A stretch of 64,000 bases of DNA, from contig JAGBEG010000002.1 of NCBI GenBank assembly GCA_017937095.1, positions 124,001-188,000 of the forward strand, written 5' to 3'. Shown here in pieces: positions 25,828 through 34,321 of the stretch. Both the position numbers and the translations under genes were made by a program. Under the pieces are notes generated by a model that saw only the letters and a list, made by a program, of their open reading frames with translations, was not told the origin of the DNA and did not search any database. Position 1 is the first letter of the stretch, and every line of letters begins with the position of its first letter. This stretch comes from Roseburia sp. (GTDB lineage: Bacteria > Bacillota > Clostridia > Lachnospirales > Lachnospiraceae).

Positions 25828-26904
25828 TTATATGTAATAATCATTCACATTGCTGTCATTCAGGTTCATACAGCTCTCTCTTTTCATCAACTGCCCCTGC
25901 AGTTCAAGTGTAACGACAGACTTATGCTTTCCCTCAATCCGATCCATCAGCAGATACACCGCAAATCTGCCCATCTCCTCCTTCGGCAGCGCTACTGTGG
26001 TCAGCATCGGAGATGCGTACTGCGCCTGTTCAATATCGTCGCTGGAAATAATCGAGATATTAAAGTAGCGGTTCCTGCTTTTTGCCAGTGCTTTCAACAT
26101 TCCAATCGCAGTGATATCATTTGCACAGTAAATTCCGGTCGGGATTTCGTCTGAGGCAAGAATTTTCTGCATGATTTCATAGCCCTCTGCCTCCGTCTGC
26201 TTCGTCTCATAGATATATCCCACAGTCGGTTCAATATCGTGCTTTACAAGCGTATCCATATATCCACGGTACCTCGCCTCATTATGGCTCTCCCCGACAT
26301 AGCCGATCTCCCGGTGTCCCAGCGAAATCAGATACTCCACTGCCAGTGACGCAATTTTTCTGCCGTCGCAGGTCACCTCGTCGACCTCACGTCTTGTAGA
26401 GTTGCGGTTCACGGACACCACATTTTTGAAACGTTTATTCAGCTTGCGCAGCGCCTCCTTATTACATTTCCCGATCACAATCAGTCCGTCGCTTTTCCCG
26501 CCCGCTTCCTCAAATAAATCGTCTACCAGCTTGTCCAGATTGGAAAGCCTGCACTGGCGCTCATCGGAAAATACAGACATATACCATACCTTTGACAAAA
26601 TACAGAACTGCTTATGAATCTCCGTTTCTATTACATGCAGTACTTCCGCAAAAAAAGGATCTGTCTGATTCTCCTCCGTCCTTGTCATCAGGACATTGAT
26701 ATAGTATGTCTTTTCACTCTCCGTGCTTTTCCCTCTCTTCAAATTGCGCGCATTCTCATTCGGTACATAGTCCAATTCCATCGCCGCATCCCAAATCCGC
26801 TTTCTCTTCTGCGGATCGGAGCAATGATAATCCGGGTTGTTCAGCACTCGTGAAACGGTTGCCGGAGATACCCCTGCCATCTGTGCTATTTTCTTTATTG
26901 ACAT
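25828..26904 (-). CDS. LacI-family transcriptional regulator
   Basis: The N-terminal helix-turn-helix is MSIKKIAQMAGVSPATVSRVL, followed by the hinge VPNENARNLKRG and a periplasmic-binding-protein-like domain with GHREIGYVGES and PTGIYCANDITAIGMLKAL. The protein has about 358 residues from ATG 26904; a 23-residue extension to 26973 has no family support. The ligand is probably a sugar, but none is indicated: its neighbours are the RHS gene downstream and an FMN-binding lipoprotein upstream. It is a candidate for binding the operators at 19157-19191, but that is only an inference. Confidence 0.92.
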   Translation of the reverse strand: MSIKKIAQMAGVSPATVSRVLNNPDYHCSDPQKRKRIWDAAMELDYVPNENARNLKRGKSTESEKTYYINVLMTRTEENQTDPFFAEVLHVIETEIHKQFCILSKVWYMSVFSDERQCRLSNLDKLVDDLFEEAGGKSDGLIVIGKCNKEALRKLNKRFKNVVSVNRNSTRREVDEVTCDGRKIASLAVEYLISLGHREIGYVGESHNEARYRGYMDTLVKHDIEPTVGYIYETKQTEAEGYEIMQKILASDEIPTGIYCANDITAIGMLKALAKSRNRYFNISIISSDDIEQAQYASPMLTTVALPKEEMGRFAVYLLMDRIEGKHKSVVTLELQGQLMKRESCMNLNDSNVNDYYI

Positions 26905-26993
26905 CTTATCACCATCTTCATACTTTTCATATCGTTTTAATATGATATTAGCATTCCTGCAATAAAACGTCAACAGAAACCTGCCTACACCAT

Positions 26994-27452
26994 TTATTCC
27001 GCTTCCTGTATCGTCTCCACTACTGCAATTGTCGAATCTCCCTCCAATGCCCGCTCAACAACCGCCTGTACCAATCTCTGAAAATTATTGCCCGAGCTGG
27101 TAGCCCCCGACATCACTTCAATCTGCGGAACATCGCTCTGCCCGGTAAGCTGCCCGGCATAATAACGGGTGTACTCATTCGGATAAGTGCCGGAAACCGG
27201 TTTCATGTTGTTCATATACGCGTTATCCCAGCTTTTGATAAATCCGCTGGCGTTCTCCGCGTTGTATTCCGTCGTCACAATCACGCCGTTTTTCACGGTA
27301 ATCGTAACATATTCCTTCCATCCGAAGGAGTAATCTGACATCTGCGCCGTATAAGATCCGTCCTGCATTCCGGTCTGCACTGGCGCTTCCCCGCAGCCGC
27401 CAAGCATCAGGACCATCATCAAACAGACACCCGCTATCTTCCATTTCTTCAT
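26994..27452 (-). CDS. FMN-binding-domain lipoprotein
   Basis: The 152-residue precursor has a lipobox MLGGC with Cys20 and then an FMN-binding domain: DGSYTAQMSDYSFGWKEYVT, VSGTYPNEYTRYYAGQL and EVMSGATSSGNNF. SGAT is the motif whose Thr carries covalently linked FMN in NqrC/RnfG-like and extracellular flavin proteins. It should sit on the outer face of the membrane as an electron carrier. The gene follows the chemoreceptor by 30 bases and is probably co-transcribed with it, which hints at redox or electron-acceptor sensing. No flavin transferase ApbE is in the window. Confidence 0.87.
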   Translation of the reverse strand: MKKWKIAGVCLMMVLMLGGCGEAPVQTGMQDGSYTAQMSDYSFGWKEYVTITVKNGVIVTTEYNAENASGFIKSWDNAYMNNMKPVSGTYPNEYTRYYAGQLTGQSDVPQIEVMSGATSSGNNFQRLVQAVVERALEGDSTIAVVETIQEAE

Positions 27453-27482
27453 GTATTTCCCTCCAATCAGCCCGCTGCGCCT

Positions 27483-29456
27483 TTAATGAAACCTGAATTT
27501 CTCCAGCAGTTCTTCTAACTTCTCCGATTCTTTTCCCAATTCCACGCTTGCATCCGCGGTATTTCCAGCACACTGCAGATTCTCCTGGGTGACCGCAGAA
27601 ATATCTTCCATCCGTTCCGTGATCTGCCGCAGGGACGCCTCCTGAACCTGTACGGTCTCAGACAGACGGTCCGCAATCTCCGTCACCGCAGCCGATCCCC
27701 TGCTGATTTCCTCTAAATAATCCGACGTCTCCATCGTCAGCTTCGCACCGTGCTTAATCAGTGCACTTGCCGTCTCGATCATATCCACGGTGCTCTTGGC
27801 AGCTTCCGAACTCTGACCAGCCAGATTCCTTACCTCTTCTGCCACCACTGCAAAACCCCTGCCTGCTTCTCCTGCTCTGGCAGCCTCGACCGACGCATTC
27901 AGCGCCAGAATGTTCGTCTGCTGGGAAATTCCTTCGATCAGCTTGCTGATCTTCGTTATATCCTCTGCATTCCGCTCAATCGCTTCCATTGCCTCTTTGA
28001 GTTCCTGCATCTTACTGCTGCCGCCTGCAATCTGCTCTGCGATTCCGGCCGCCCGTTCTCTCGTCTCCTTCGTATTCTCCGTCACGTGATTCAGATTATC
28101 CCGGATATTCTTTACCTCTGCATTCAGACCTTCCATGGCGTCCGTCTGATTCATCGCAGCACGGTGCAGCTCCTCCGACTGGGTTCCCATATTCTGTGCC
28201 GTATCGTTCAGCCGGTGCGCCGTATCATTGATCTGCTTCATCATCTGATTCAGCGACACAATGATCTGTGTCAAAGACTGCTTCACCACCACAAAGTCGC
28301 CCTTGTAATCGCCGTCCGCCGACACATTGAGATTTCCCCGGGAAATATTGTCCAGGACATTCTGTATCTCTGTGATATATCTGTTTATGCTCTCTATCGT
28401 AGTCTTTAGGGATTTCGACAGAATTTCCACCTCGTCCCCGGACTTCATCACCTCTACCTCAGACCTCAAATCGCCGTCCGCCAAATCATTCATCCGCACG
28501 ATTGCCCGCTTTAACTGACCCGAAATCACTGTCGTGACAATCCAGATTGCAAACAGCGCCGCCGCCAGCGTCACAAATGTGCCTTTCTTCGTCGTATCTA
28601 ATGCCATCTCCGTGGATTCCATATAATCCGTCTTTGGAACCTCTACTGCAAACGACCATCTGGTTCCGCGAATCGGACAAAACGCCACATAGGATTCCTG
28701 CCCGTTTACAATTCCCTCCGCAGAGCCCGTCTCTCTCGTAATCATGCGGTCAAAAATCTGATGCGCCGATTCTGCCGTATCAAGATCATAAATGTTGACT
28801 GCCTGACGCACCACGGCTTCCTCGGGATGACCTACGACCTTCCCCTCCTCATTGAGAATCAGCGCCATACCGCTCTGTCCGATGTGAATCGCCCCTAAGA
28901 CGTCGCTGAGCATATCGTATTTATACACGCCCACAAGATATGCGGACGTCGCCCCGTCCGTCTTTACCGGCATCGCCATTGGAACCCCCACATATTGCTC
29001 TGTAATAAGCGGATCCGCAATCGTCAGATTATCCGTCTCCTGCAAAAGCGCAAACCATTCCGTCTCTGCAAGGCTGTCATAGATTTCTCCGTCTCTTTTG
29101 ACCGCCTTGCCATTCAGATCATACAGCCCGATTCCGTAAAATTCGTAGGTATTGCGCGCCTCCGAAAGCACCGCCGCCTGTGTCTGTGCGCCCGCAAGCC
29201 TGCTATCTGCCGCCAGGCTCATCATCCGATCCGCCATCAAATGAATATTGGACTCCACCGCCTTCGCCGATTGTCCCGCCATCGGCTGCAGCACATCCAG
29301 TAAAATAGACTCCGTCAGATGCTGCATAGAATACTGCATAATGGCAGTGCAGACCAGCATCACCCCAATGACAATCACGGTAGTCATCACCATGATCTTC
29401 GTTCGAATACTCCTTTTGGTCCTGATTTTGTTCTTTTTCCCCACTGTTTTCTCCAT
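27483..29456 (-). CDS. Methyl-accepting chemotaxis protein with Cache sensor
   Basis: The 657-residue receptor has one transmembrane helix near residues 20-42, an extracellular double-Cache-like sensor (YEFYGIGLYDLNGKAVKR, GQSGMALILNEEGKVVGHPE) and a second helix near 285-305. A HAMP domain (LADGDLRSEVEVMKSGDEVE) and the long signalling coiled coil follow, with hairpin tip GFAVVAEEVRNLAGQSSEAAKST. It would control CheA. The ligand is unknown; Cache sensors often bind amino or organic acids. No other chemotaxis or flagellar gene is present in the window. Confidence 0.95.
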   Translation of the reverse strand: MEKTVGKKNKIRTKRSIRTKIMVMTTVIVIGVMLVCTAIMQYSMQHLTESILLDVLQPMAGQSAKAVESNIHLMADRMMSLAADSRLAGAQTQAAVLSEARNTYEFYGIGLYDLNGKAVKRDGEIYDSLAETEWFALLQETDNLTIADPLITEQYVGVPMAMPVKTDGATSAYLVGVYKYDMLSDVLGAIHIGQSGMALILNEEGKVVGHPEEAVVRQAVNIYDLDTAESAHQIFDRMITRETGSAEGIVNGQESYVAFCPIRGTRWSFAVEVPKTDYMESTEMALDTTKKGTFVTLAAALFAIWIVTTVISGQLKRAIVRMNDLADGDLRSEVEVMKSGDEVEILSKSLKTTIESINRYITEIQNVLDNISRGNLNVSADGDYKGDFVVVKQSLTQIIVSLNQMMKQINDTAHRLNDTAQNMGTQSEELHRAAMNQTDAMEGLNAEVKNIRDNLNHVTENTKETRERAAGIAEQIAGGSSKMQELKEAMEAIERNAEDITKISKLIEGISQQTNILALNASVEAARAGEAGRGFAVVAEEVRNLAGQSSEAAKSTVDMIETASALIKHGAKLTMETSDYLEEISRGSAAVTEIADRLSETVQVQEASLRQITERMEDISAVTQENLQCAGNTADASVELGKESEKLEELLEKFRFH

Positions 29457-29545
29457 GCTACCTTCCCTTTTCCTGTGCTCTTTAAGAATAGTTCTTTCGT
29501 ACCGGATTTTCTTTTATTATACTTCAATATGGCGGATTTGTATAC

Positions 29546-29591
29546 GAAAAAAGCCGCTAATCCTTGATTTCTCAAAGATTAGCAGCTTTCC
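29546..29591 (-). terminator. Terminator and left copy of a 46-bp repeat
   Basis: The hairpin AAGCCGCTAATC with GATTAGCAGCTT has a T-run on the minus strand and ends the Fic gene 12 bases after its stop. The right 38 bases match 31533-31570 at 33 positions in the same orientation, so the Fic/HEPN/MNT segment is bracketed by related sequences. Confidence 0.8.
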
Positions 29592-29602
29592 CACAATCCT
29601 GC

Positions 29603-30385
29603 CTACAGGCAAATAATTTTTTTCGTTTTCTTCGACCTAAGCGACGGCTCTTTCACCCAGGTCTTTACTGTTTGCTCCTCCAGAAACCGGACAAACCCAT
29701 CCAGCTTTTCCGTCTGGTCGAACACCGCAAGCGCCAGATAATAGGTTTCCTTGTCCTCCTCATAAATAATCATCGGAGGCAGTCCATGTATCATCAGATA
29801 ATAGTTGAGCAGTGTGCGCCCGGTTCTCCCATTTCCATCCGCAAACGGATGAATGCTCTCGAAATTGCAGTGAAAATATGCTGCAGCCGTCAATATTTCC
29901 CCGGGTGTTTCATTTACATTTTTCACCTGATTGCAAATGAACGCAACTTCATCTGGCACGTCCTCCGGCAAAACCCCAGCGTTTTCTCCGACGCCATAAT
30001 AATTTTTCTTATAAATCCCCGGGCGCTCACCTTTTTGCCAACGGCTTTCATCATAACAGCCCTGATTCAACAGAGAATGAACATCACAGATCAATTCCGG
30101 TGTAACCGGCTCTCTTTCAATAATCCGCTTTTTCAGATAATCATAGCAGACTTTCTGATTCTGTGTCTCAAACACGGCTCTCGGATCCCCTGTATAGCTG
30201 ATTGTCCGACCGTTTTCAAATATCTCCCGGGTCTCATGCAGACTCAATCCGGCGTTCTCGATTCGATTGGAATGGTATGCAAAAAGTATGCGATAATTCG
30301 AAAGTGCACTGTCAAGCGAAGCTATGTCAGTAACTTTCTTTTCCTTCCATCTTCTGACTATATCTTTATATTCTATAGACGCCAT
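29603..30385 (-). CDS. Fic-domain protein, class II
   Basis: The catalytic motif HPFADGNGRTGR at residues 179-190 is canonical, so AMP transfer (or another NMP) to a target Ser, Thr or Tyr is expected. The inhibitory motif (S/T)xxxE(G/N) is present near the N-terminus as SNRIEN, residues 39-44, which makes it a self-inhibited class II Fic protein with no need for a separate antitoxin. A short C-terminal winged-helix-like part follows. It lies beside a HEPN/MNT pair in a small accessory island. The target is unknown. Confidence 0.93.
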   Translation of the reverse strand: MASIEYKDIVRRWKEKKVTDIASLDSALSNYRILFAYHSNRIENAGLSLHETREIFENGRTISYTGDPRAVFETQNQKVCYDYLKKRIIEREPVTPELICDVHSLLNQGCYDESRWQKGERPGIYKKNYYGVGENAGVLPEDVPDEVAFICNQVKNVNETPGEILTAAAYFHCNFESIHPFADGNGRTGRTLLNYYLMIHGLPPMIIYEEDKETYYLALAVFDQTEKLDGFVRFLEEQTVKTWVKEPSLRSKKTKKIICL

Positions 30386-30484
30386 CTGTACCTCCGAACG
30401 CTTTTAAATTCCAGAGTCCGCTTCCTGGTTCTAAAAGGATGCGAATTATATATTCCTTCTAAATTTGGCATTTACTTCTCCAGC

Positions 30485-30874
30485 CTATTTCTCTAGAAAT
30501 TTCACTACACTTTCCAAAAATTCAACTGCTTTCTCATACTGCTCCTGTGCCTCTTCTTTCGAAACAATAAAAAAATCCGAATAATCACATTTTTCGCGAA
30601 TTCGGTAAGCTGAGTCAATAATTTTATAAGTTCCCTTTCCAAAGTCTCCCGTATGCACATGATATTGGTTAAAATGTGCAATTACAGATGAATGCTTAGA
30701 CGCATCAAATCCATCTAATACATTTACCGCCCGTATTGCATGAAAAATAGCATAATACGATCTATTAACTGCACCTTTATATAGTCCATTCTCTATATTT
30801 ATTCGTGCTGTCTGAATATCTTCCTTGGCACGTTCTAAACGATATTTTGACAAATCCTTTTCGCTAGGCTGCAT
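30485..30874 (-). CDS. HEPN-domain protein (toxin of a HEPN/MNT pair)
   Basis: The 129-residue all-helical protein has the HEPN signature Arg38-x6-His45 in NRSYYAIFHAIRAV, the RNase active site of the family. It overlaps the upstream MNT gene by 11 bases. Such pairs act as type VII toxin-antitoxin modules, in which the nucleotidyltransferase adds AMP to the HEPN toxin and silences it. No other partner is adjacent. Confidence 0.9.
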   Translation of the reverse strand: MQPSEKDLSKYRLERAKEDIQTARINIENGLYKGAVNRSYYAIFHAIRAVNVLDGFDASKHSSVIAHFNQYHVHTGDFGKGTYKIIDSAYRIREKCDYSDFFIVSKEEAQEQYEKAVEFLESVVKFLEK

Positions 30875-31208
30875 ATAAAACGACTCCTTCGTTTGCTACA
30901 TTACGATAGAATGGCAACACTTGTTTCCACTTAACAAATTCCGCATAGCATACATCAATAATAGAAAAAACCTTAAAGTATTCTAATGCAAAATCCGTTG
31001 AAACATCACATAACTTATCCTGATACTGTTTTAATCCTTCGGCAGATGAATCCACCAATACCATAATATCAATGTCAGACTCAGGTGTGGCTGTTCCTCT
31101 GGCGATAGAACCATAAAGTATAACTGATTTCAGCTTATCACCATACACCTTTACCAAACTTTCTGCCAGCTTATCTAAAATACTTTTTAATTCCTTGTCT
31201 TGTATCAT
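30864..31208 (-). CDS. MNT-type nucleotidyltransferase (antitoxin of the pair)
   Basis: The 114-residue protein has the minimal nucleotidyltransferase motif GSIARGTATPESDIDIMV: Gly33-Ser34 for nucleotide binding and Asp45/Asp47 as metal ligands. It is the first gene of the pair and its last codons overlap the HEPN start, so both are made in a fixed ratio. Family work shows MNT antitoxins AMPylate a tyrosine of the HEPN partner. Confidence 0.9.
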   Translation of the reverse strand: MIQDKELKSILDKLAESLVKVYGDKLKSVILYGSIARGTATPESDIDIMVLVDSSAEGLKQYQDKLCDVSTDFALEYFKVFSIIDVCYAEFVKWKQVLPFYRNVANEGVVLYAA

Positions 31209-31317
31209 ACAATCACATCCTTTTTTTCATTATACTGTATTTTCTTTTTATTGTATACCCAAAACTACGTTCTTCTGTTATTGCAAATCTATAAAACACA
31301 GGGGTAATATATTTTAG

Positions 31318-31455
31318 AAACTGCAATACTGGCTCGGGCACACCGACACGCAGACCACGCTTAACATTTATGCCCATTTCAACCGTCAACGGCTGAATAC
31401 AAGCGAAAATGACCTAAGCGAAATCTCGATGGCATCCGCCGATTTATTTGGATAA
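31318..31455 (+). pseudogene. C-terminal stub of a tyrosine integrase
   Basis: The frame after TAG 31315-31317 reads LQYWLGHTDTQTTLNIYAHF, which holds the LGH histidine and the NIY tyrosine nucleophile of phage/ICE integrases, then a normal tail to TAA 31453-31455. No start codon or upstream catalytic arginine part remains, so only the last 45 residues survive. It points toward the partial tRNA copy at 31578, where an integrase next to its attachment site would be expected. Confidence 0.88.
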
Positions 31456-31524
31456 TGAACGCTTTGGGTAACATTTTGGGTAACGCCGGATTTCCACAGA
31501 CATACACTCTGTTATTTTCAGACA

Positions 31525-31570
31525 AAGAAAAACCGCCAACCCATGATTTCTCAAGGATTAGCGGCTTTCC
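31525..31570 (-). repeat. Right copy of the 46-bp repeat/terminator
   Basis: It matches 29546-29591 in the same orientation (33 of the last 38 bases). It forms a weaker hairpin with a T-run on the minus strand and could end the tRNA-Pro transcript. Confidence 0.75.
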
Positions 31571-31577
31571 AACCAAA

Positions 31578-31605
31578 AGTCGATGCGACAGGATTTGAAC
31601 CTGCG
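31578..31605 (-). repeat. Partial tRNA-Pro copy, attachment-site remnant
   Basis: These 28 bases are identical to 31756-31783, the T-arm and acceptor end of tRNA-Pro. Integrative elements that insert in tRNA genes leave exactly such 3'-end duplications. The bases 31606-31676 beside it hold a perfect GAGGTCC/GGACCTC hairpin and, near 31657-31675, a second stretch resembling the tRNA anticodon arm. Confidence 0.85.
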
Positions 31606-31757
31606 GTCTCCGCTCCGCTTCGGTCGGTCCAAAGCCGAGGTCCACCGGACCTCGTGAACCCTCTGCGCCCGAACGCCTGTATTTGCTTCACTAAAGCTCA
31701 CCGCTTCACTTCTTTTATATCGACAAAAAGTGAGTACCTACGGCACTCACTTTTTAG

Positions 31758-31831
31758 TCGATGCGACAGGATTTGAACCTGCGACCTCTGCGTCCCGAAC
31801 GCAGCGCTCTACCAAGCTGAGCCACGCATCG
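31758..31831 (-). tRNA. tRNA-Pro(CGG)
   Basis: The minus strand folds as a complete 74-base tRNA. A 7-bp acceptor stem CGATGCG/CGCATCG, a D-arm with GGCTCAGCTTGGTAGAGC, an anticodon stem CTGCG/CGCAG with loop TTCGGGA (anticodon CGG, proline) and a T-arm GCAGGTTCAAATCCTGT are all present. The discriminator base is A, and CCA is not encoded. It serves as the integration target of the adjacent island. Confidence 0.95.
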
Positions 31832-32011
31832 TAACCCGATTGAAGCATCATTTGAAATGGCTGTCTCAAATCGTGCTTAATTATATTATCACAACTTTTT
31901 CACATTGTCCACTATTTTTTTTAATTTTTTGCAAAAATTCGGGCAGATACTCTTTCATCCTCTCCCCGTGCCATTTTCCGGCGCAGGGAAAACAAAAATG
32001 CCTCTTCCATA

Positions 32012-33409
32012 TCAACGCATCACGCGCCGGATGACGGCGTCCTTCCAGTCTGCATACGGATGATACCGCATCGGAAGGTCAATCCAGTTGTATTTCTTTA
32101 CAATGCTCTTCCTGTGGCTGAATGTCTCAAAGCCAGCCCTGCCGTGATAGCTTCCCATGCCGCTTGCGCCGACGCCGCCAAAGCCCATCCCGGAGGTCGC
32201 CAGATGTACGATTGTATCATTGATGCATCCGCCGCCAAACGGTACGTGGCGAAGCACCCACTGTTCCATCGCGCGGTCTCTTGTGAACAGGTAGCAGGCA
32301 AGCGGCTTCTCGAAATGCCGCAGGATTGCAAGCAGTTCTTCCCTCGTCGTAAACGTCAGGACCGGCAACACCGGTCCGAAAATCTCCTCCTTCATAATCG
32401 GCGCATCCAGCGATACCTCATCCAAAATCGTCGGTGCAATCTGAAGCGTTTCCGGATTACCGTATCCCCCTGTCACCGCGAGCTGTCCCTTCATCAGATT
32501 CATCACACGCAGATAATGCTTTTTATTTACCATATGCGGATATTCCCCGCAGGCAAGCGGCTCCTCCCCGAGCATCTTTTTTAATTCCTGCTCCATCGCC
32601 CGAAACAGTTCATACTTAATATCGGGATGTACGATGAGGTAATCCGGCGCCACACAGGTCTGTCCGGCATTCAACAGCTTTCCGAACACAATCCTCCTTG
32701 CCGCCCTTGGGACATCCGCCGTCTTATCCACGATACAGGGGCTCTTCCCGCCAAGCTCCAGCGTCACAGGCGTTAAATAGCGCGCCGCCTTCTCCAGAAC
32801 GATTTTTCCGACTGCCACGCTGCCCGTAAAGAAAATATAGTCGAAGCGCTGCTCCAATAATGCCGTATTCTCCTCTCTGCCGCCGCAGACCACTGCGACG
32901 CGCTCCGGTGCAAAACACGCAGCAATCATATTTTCAATCACCGCAGCCACATGCGGCGCATAGGCGGACGGCTTTAAGATCACACAGTTTCCCGCTGCAA
33001 TCGCATTGATCACCGGCTCCAGGCAAAGCAGTACCGGATAATTCCACGGTGCCATAACAAGCACGACCCCGTATGGCTCCGCCATCGTAAAGCTTTTTCC
33101 GGAGAAATTTGAAACCTCATTTCTCACATGCTCTCTCCTCATCCAGCCCGCCAGATGGCGCATACAGTAATTCAATTCCGCCTTCGTCATGGCGATTTCC
33201 GACATATAGCTCTCTGACGGCGACTTGCCAAGATCCTGATAGAGCGCATGCAAAAGCTGCGGCTCATATTTGCAAAGCGCCCAGCGGATACGCCGCAGGG
33301 CGTCCAGCCGCGCCTCATAAGACAGCGTCGCCCCCGATAAGAAATAGCGCCTCTGCGCGCACACCAGCTCACGAATCTGCTTCTCCTTCCGTGTTTCTCC
33401 CTGTTCCAT
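32012..33409 (-). CDS. Aldehyde dehydrogenase, ALDH3-like
   Basis: The protein of about 465 residues, counted from ATG 33409, has the ALDH motifs VLVMAPWNYPV, ILKPSAYAPH, FFTGSVAVGK, the general-base glutamate in VTLELGGKSPC and the catalytic cysteine in NAGQTCVAPDY. The short N-terminus and GHRKS-like C-terminal FSHRKSIV fit the ALDH3 group of medium- and long-chain or aromatic aldehyde enzymes. A 34-residue upstream extension to 33511 is possible but carries no domain. It is divergent to the SDR gene. The substrate is unknown. Confidence 0.92.
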   Translation of the reverse strand: MEQGETRKEKQIRELVCAQRRYFLSGATLSYEARLDALRRIRWALCKYEPQLLHALYQDLGKSPSESYMSEIAMTKAELNYCMRHLAGWMRREHVRNEVSNFSGKSFTMAEPYGVVLVMAPWNYPVLLCLEPVINAIAAGNCVILKPSAYAPHVAAVIENMIAACFAPERVAVVCGGREENTALLEQRFDYIFFTGSVAVGKIVLEKAARYLTPVTLELGGKSPCIVDKTADVPRAARRIVFGKLLNAGQTCVAPDYLIVHPDIKYELFRAMEQELKKMLGEEPLACGEYPHMVNKKHYLRVMNLMKGQLAVTGGYGNPETLQIAPTILDEVSLDAPIMKEEIFGPVLPVLTFTTREELLAILRHFEKPLACYLFTRDRAMEQWVLRHVPFGGGCINDTIVHLATSGMGFGGVGASGMGSYHGRAGFETFSHRKSIVKKYNWIDLPMRYHPYADWKDAVIRRVMR

Positions 33410-33507
33410 CCTTTCCGCTTCCCTCCCTTTTCCACACAAACTATTATAAAAGTTATGCCTTCCGGCTAAAGTGTTACAAAATATTTTCTTTCTTCCGTTT
33501 TTCTTCT

Positions 33508-33535
33508 CCACATTCTTCGAGGAATGTGGTATAAT
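33508..33535 (+). promoter_or_regulatory. Extended -10 promoter with palindromic operator
   Basis: TGGTATAAT ends at 33535, giving an extended -10 box (TATAAT 33530-33535). Directly upstream CCACATTC (33508-33515) and GAATGTGG (33522-33529) form a perfect inverted repeat across the spacer, where a bound protein would block RNA polymerase. It drives the SDR/XRE pair. Confidence 0.7.
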
Positions 33536-33569
33536 GTCATCAGATAATATCCACTTCTAAGGAGTTACT

Positions 33570-34301
33570 ATGAATAAGACTGTTCTGGTCACGGGCGCTT
33601 CCCGTGGAATCGGCAGCGCTATTGCCCGCGCCTTTGCGAGGGAAGGCTGCCGTCTTATCATAAATTGTTCCAAATCGCCGGACGCTCTGTCTGCGCTTGC
33701 AACAGAATTACAAACGACTTGTCATTCCGAGATACTCACCAGTGTTGGTGACATCTCGGATTATTCATATACAGAACAATTATTTGACCAGATCGCCGCC
33801 CGCTTCGGCGGCGCCGATATTGTCGTCAACAATGCCGGCATCTCACACATCGGGCTGCTTGGCGACATGACGATCGAGGAATGGAACCATATCATAAGCG
33901 TCAATCTGACCTCCGCATTTTCTACAAGCAAGCTTGCAATCCCCTATATGCTCCACCGGAAATCCGGCAAGATCATCAATATTTCTTCCATCTGGGGAAA
34001 TGTCGGCGCTTCCTGCGAGGTTGCCTATTCCGCCTGCAAGGGCGGCTTAAACGCCTTCACCAGAGCGCTTGCCAAGGAACTTGCGCCGAGCAACATTCAG
34101 GTAAATGCGATCGCCTGCGGCGTGATCGACACAGAAATGAACGCCTGCTTCTCCGACGAGGAGCGCAAGGCACTCGAGGACGAAATTCCTGCCGGGCGCT
34201 TCGGCACTCCCGATGAAGTCGCAGCGCTCGCCGTCCAACTCGCTACCGGAAATGAATACCTGACGGGTCAGATCATCACGCTCGACGGCGGTTTCATATA
34301 G
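33570..34301 (+). CDS. SDR oxidoreductase, FabG/YmfI-like
   Basis: The 243-residue short-chain dehydrogenase has the cofactor motif TGASRGIG (residues 8-15), NNAG at 87-90, catalytic Ser140 region, and Tyr153-x3-Lys157 in YSACK. The C-terminal GxxxTGQIITLDGGF is complete. The best relatives by eye are FabG-type ketoacyl reductases and YmfI, which in Bacillus finishes a modification of elongation factor P. The sequence alone does not decide. AAGGAG precedes the ATG. The XRE regulator follows after 20 bases. Confidence 0.88.
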   Translation: MNKTVLVTGASRGIGSAIARAFAREGCRLIINCSKSPDALSALATELQTTCHSEILTSVGDISDYSYTEQLFDQIAARFGGADIVVNNAGISHIGLLGDMTIEEWNHIISVNLTSAFSTSKLAIPYMLHRKSGKIINISSIWGNVGASCEVAYSACKGGLNAFTRALAKELAPSNIQVNAIACGVIDTEMNACFSDEERKALEDEIPAGRFGTPDEVAALAVQLATGNEYLTGQIITLDGGFI

Positions 34302-34321
34302 ACAGCACCGGAGGAAAACAT

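Noticed and set aside
31209..31317. Further genes before the integrase stub
   Set aside because: No frame with a start and ribosome site; AT-rich sequence with the MNT promoter region only.
31318..31560. Intact integrase gene
   Set aside because: Only the last 45 codons are open; a stop lies directly upstream and no arginine/lysine catalytic part exists.
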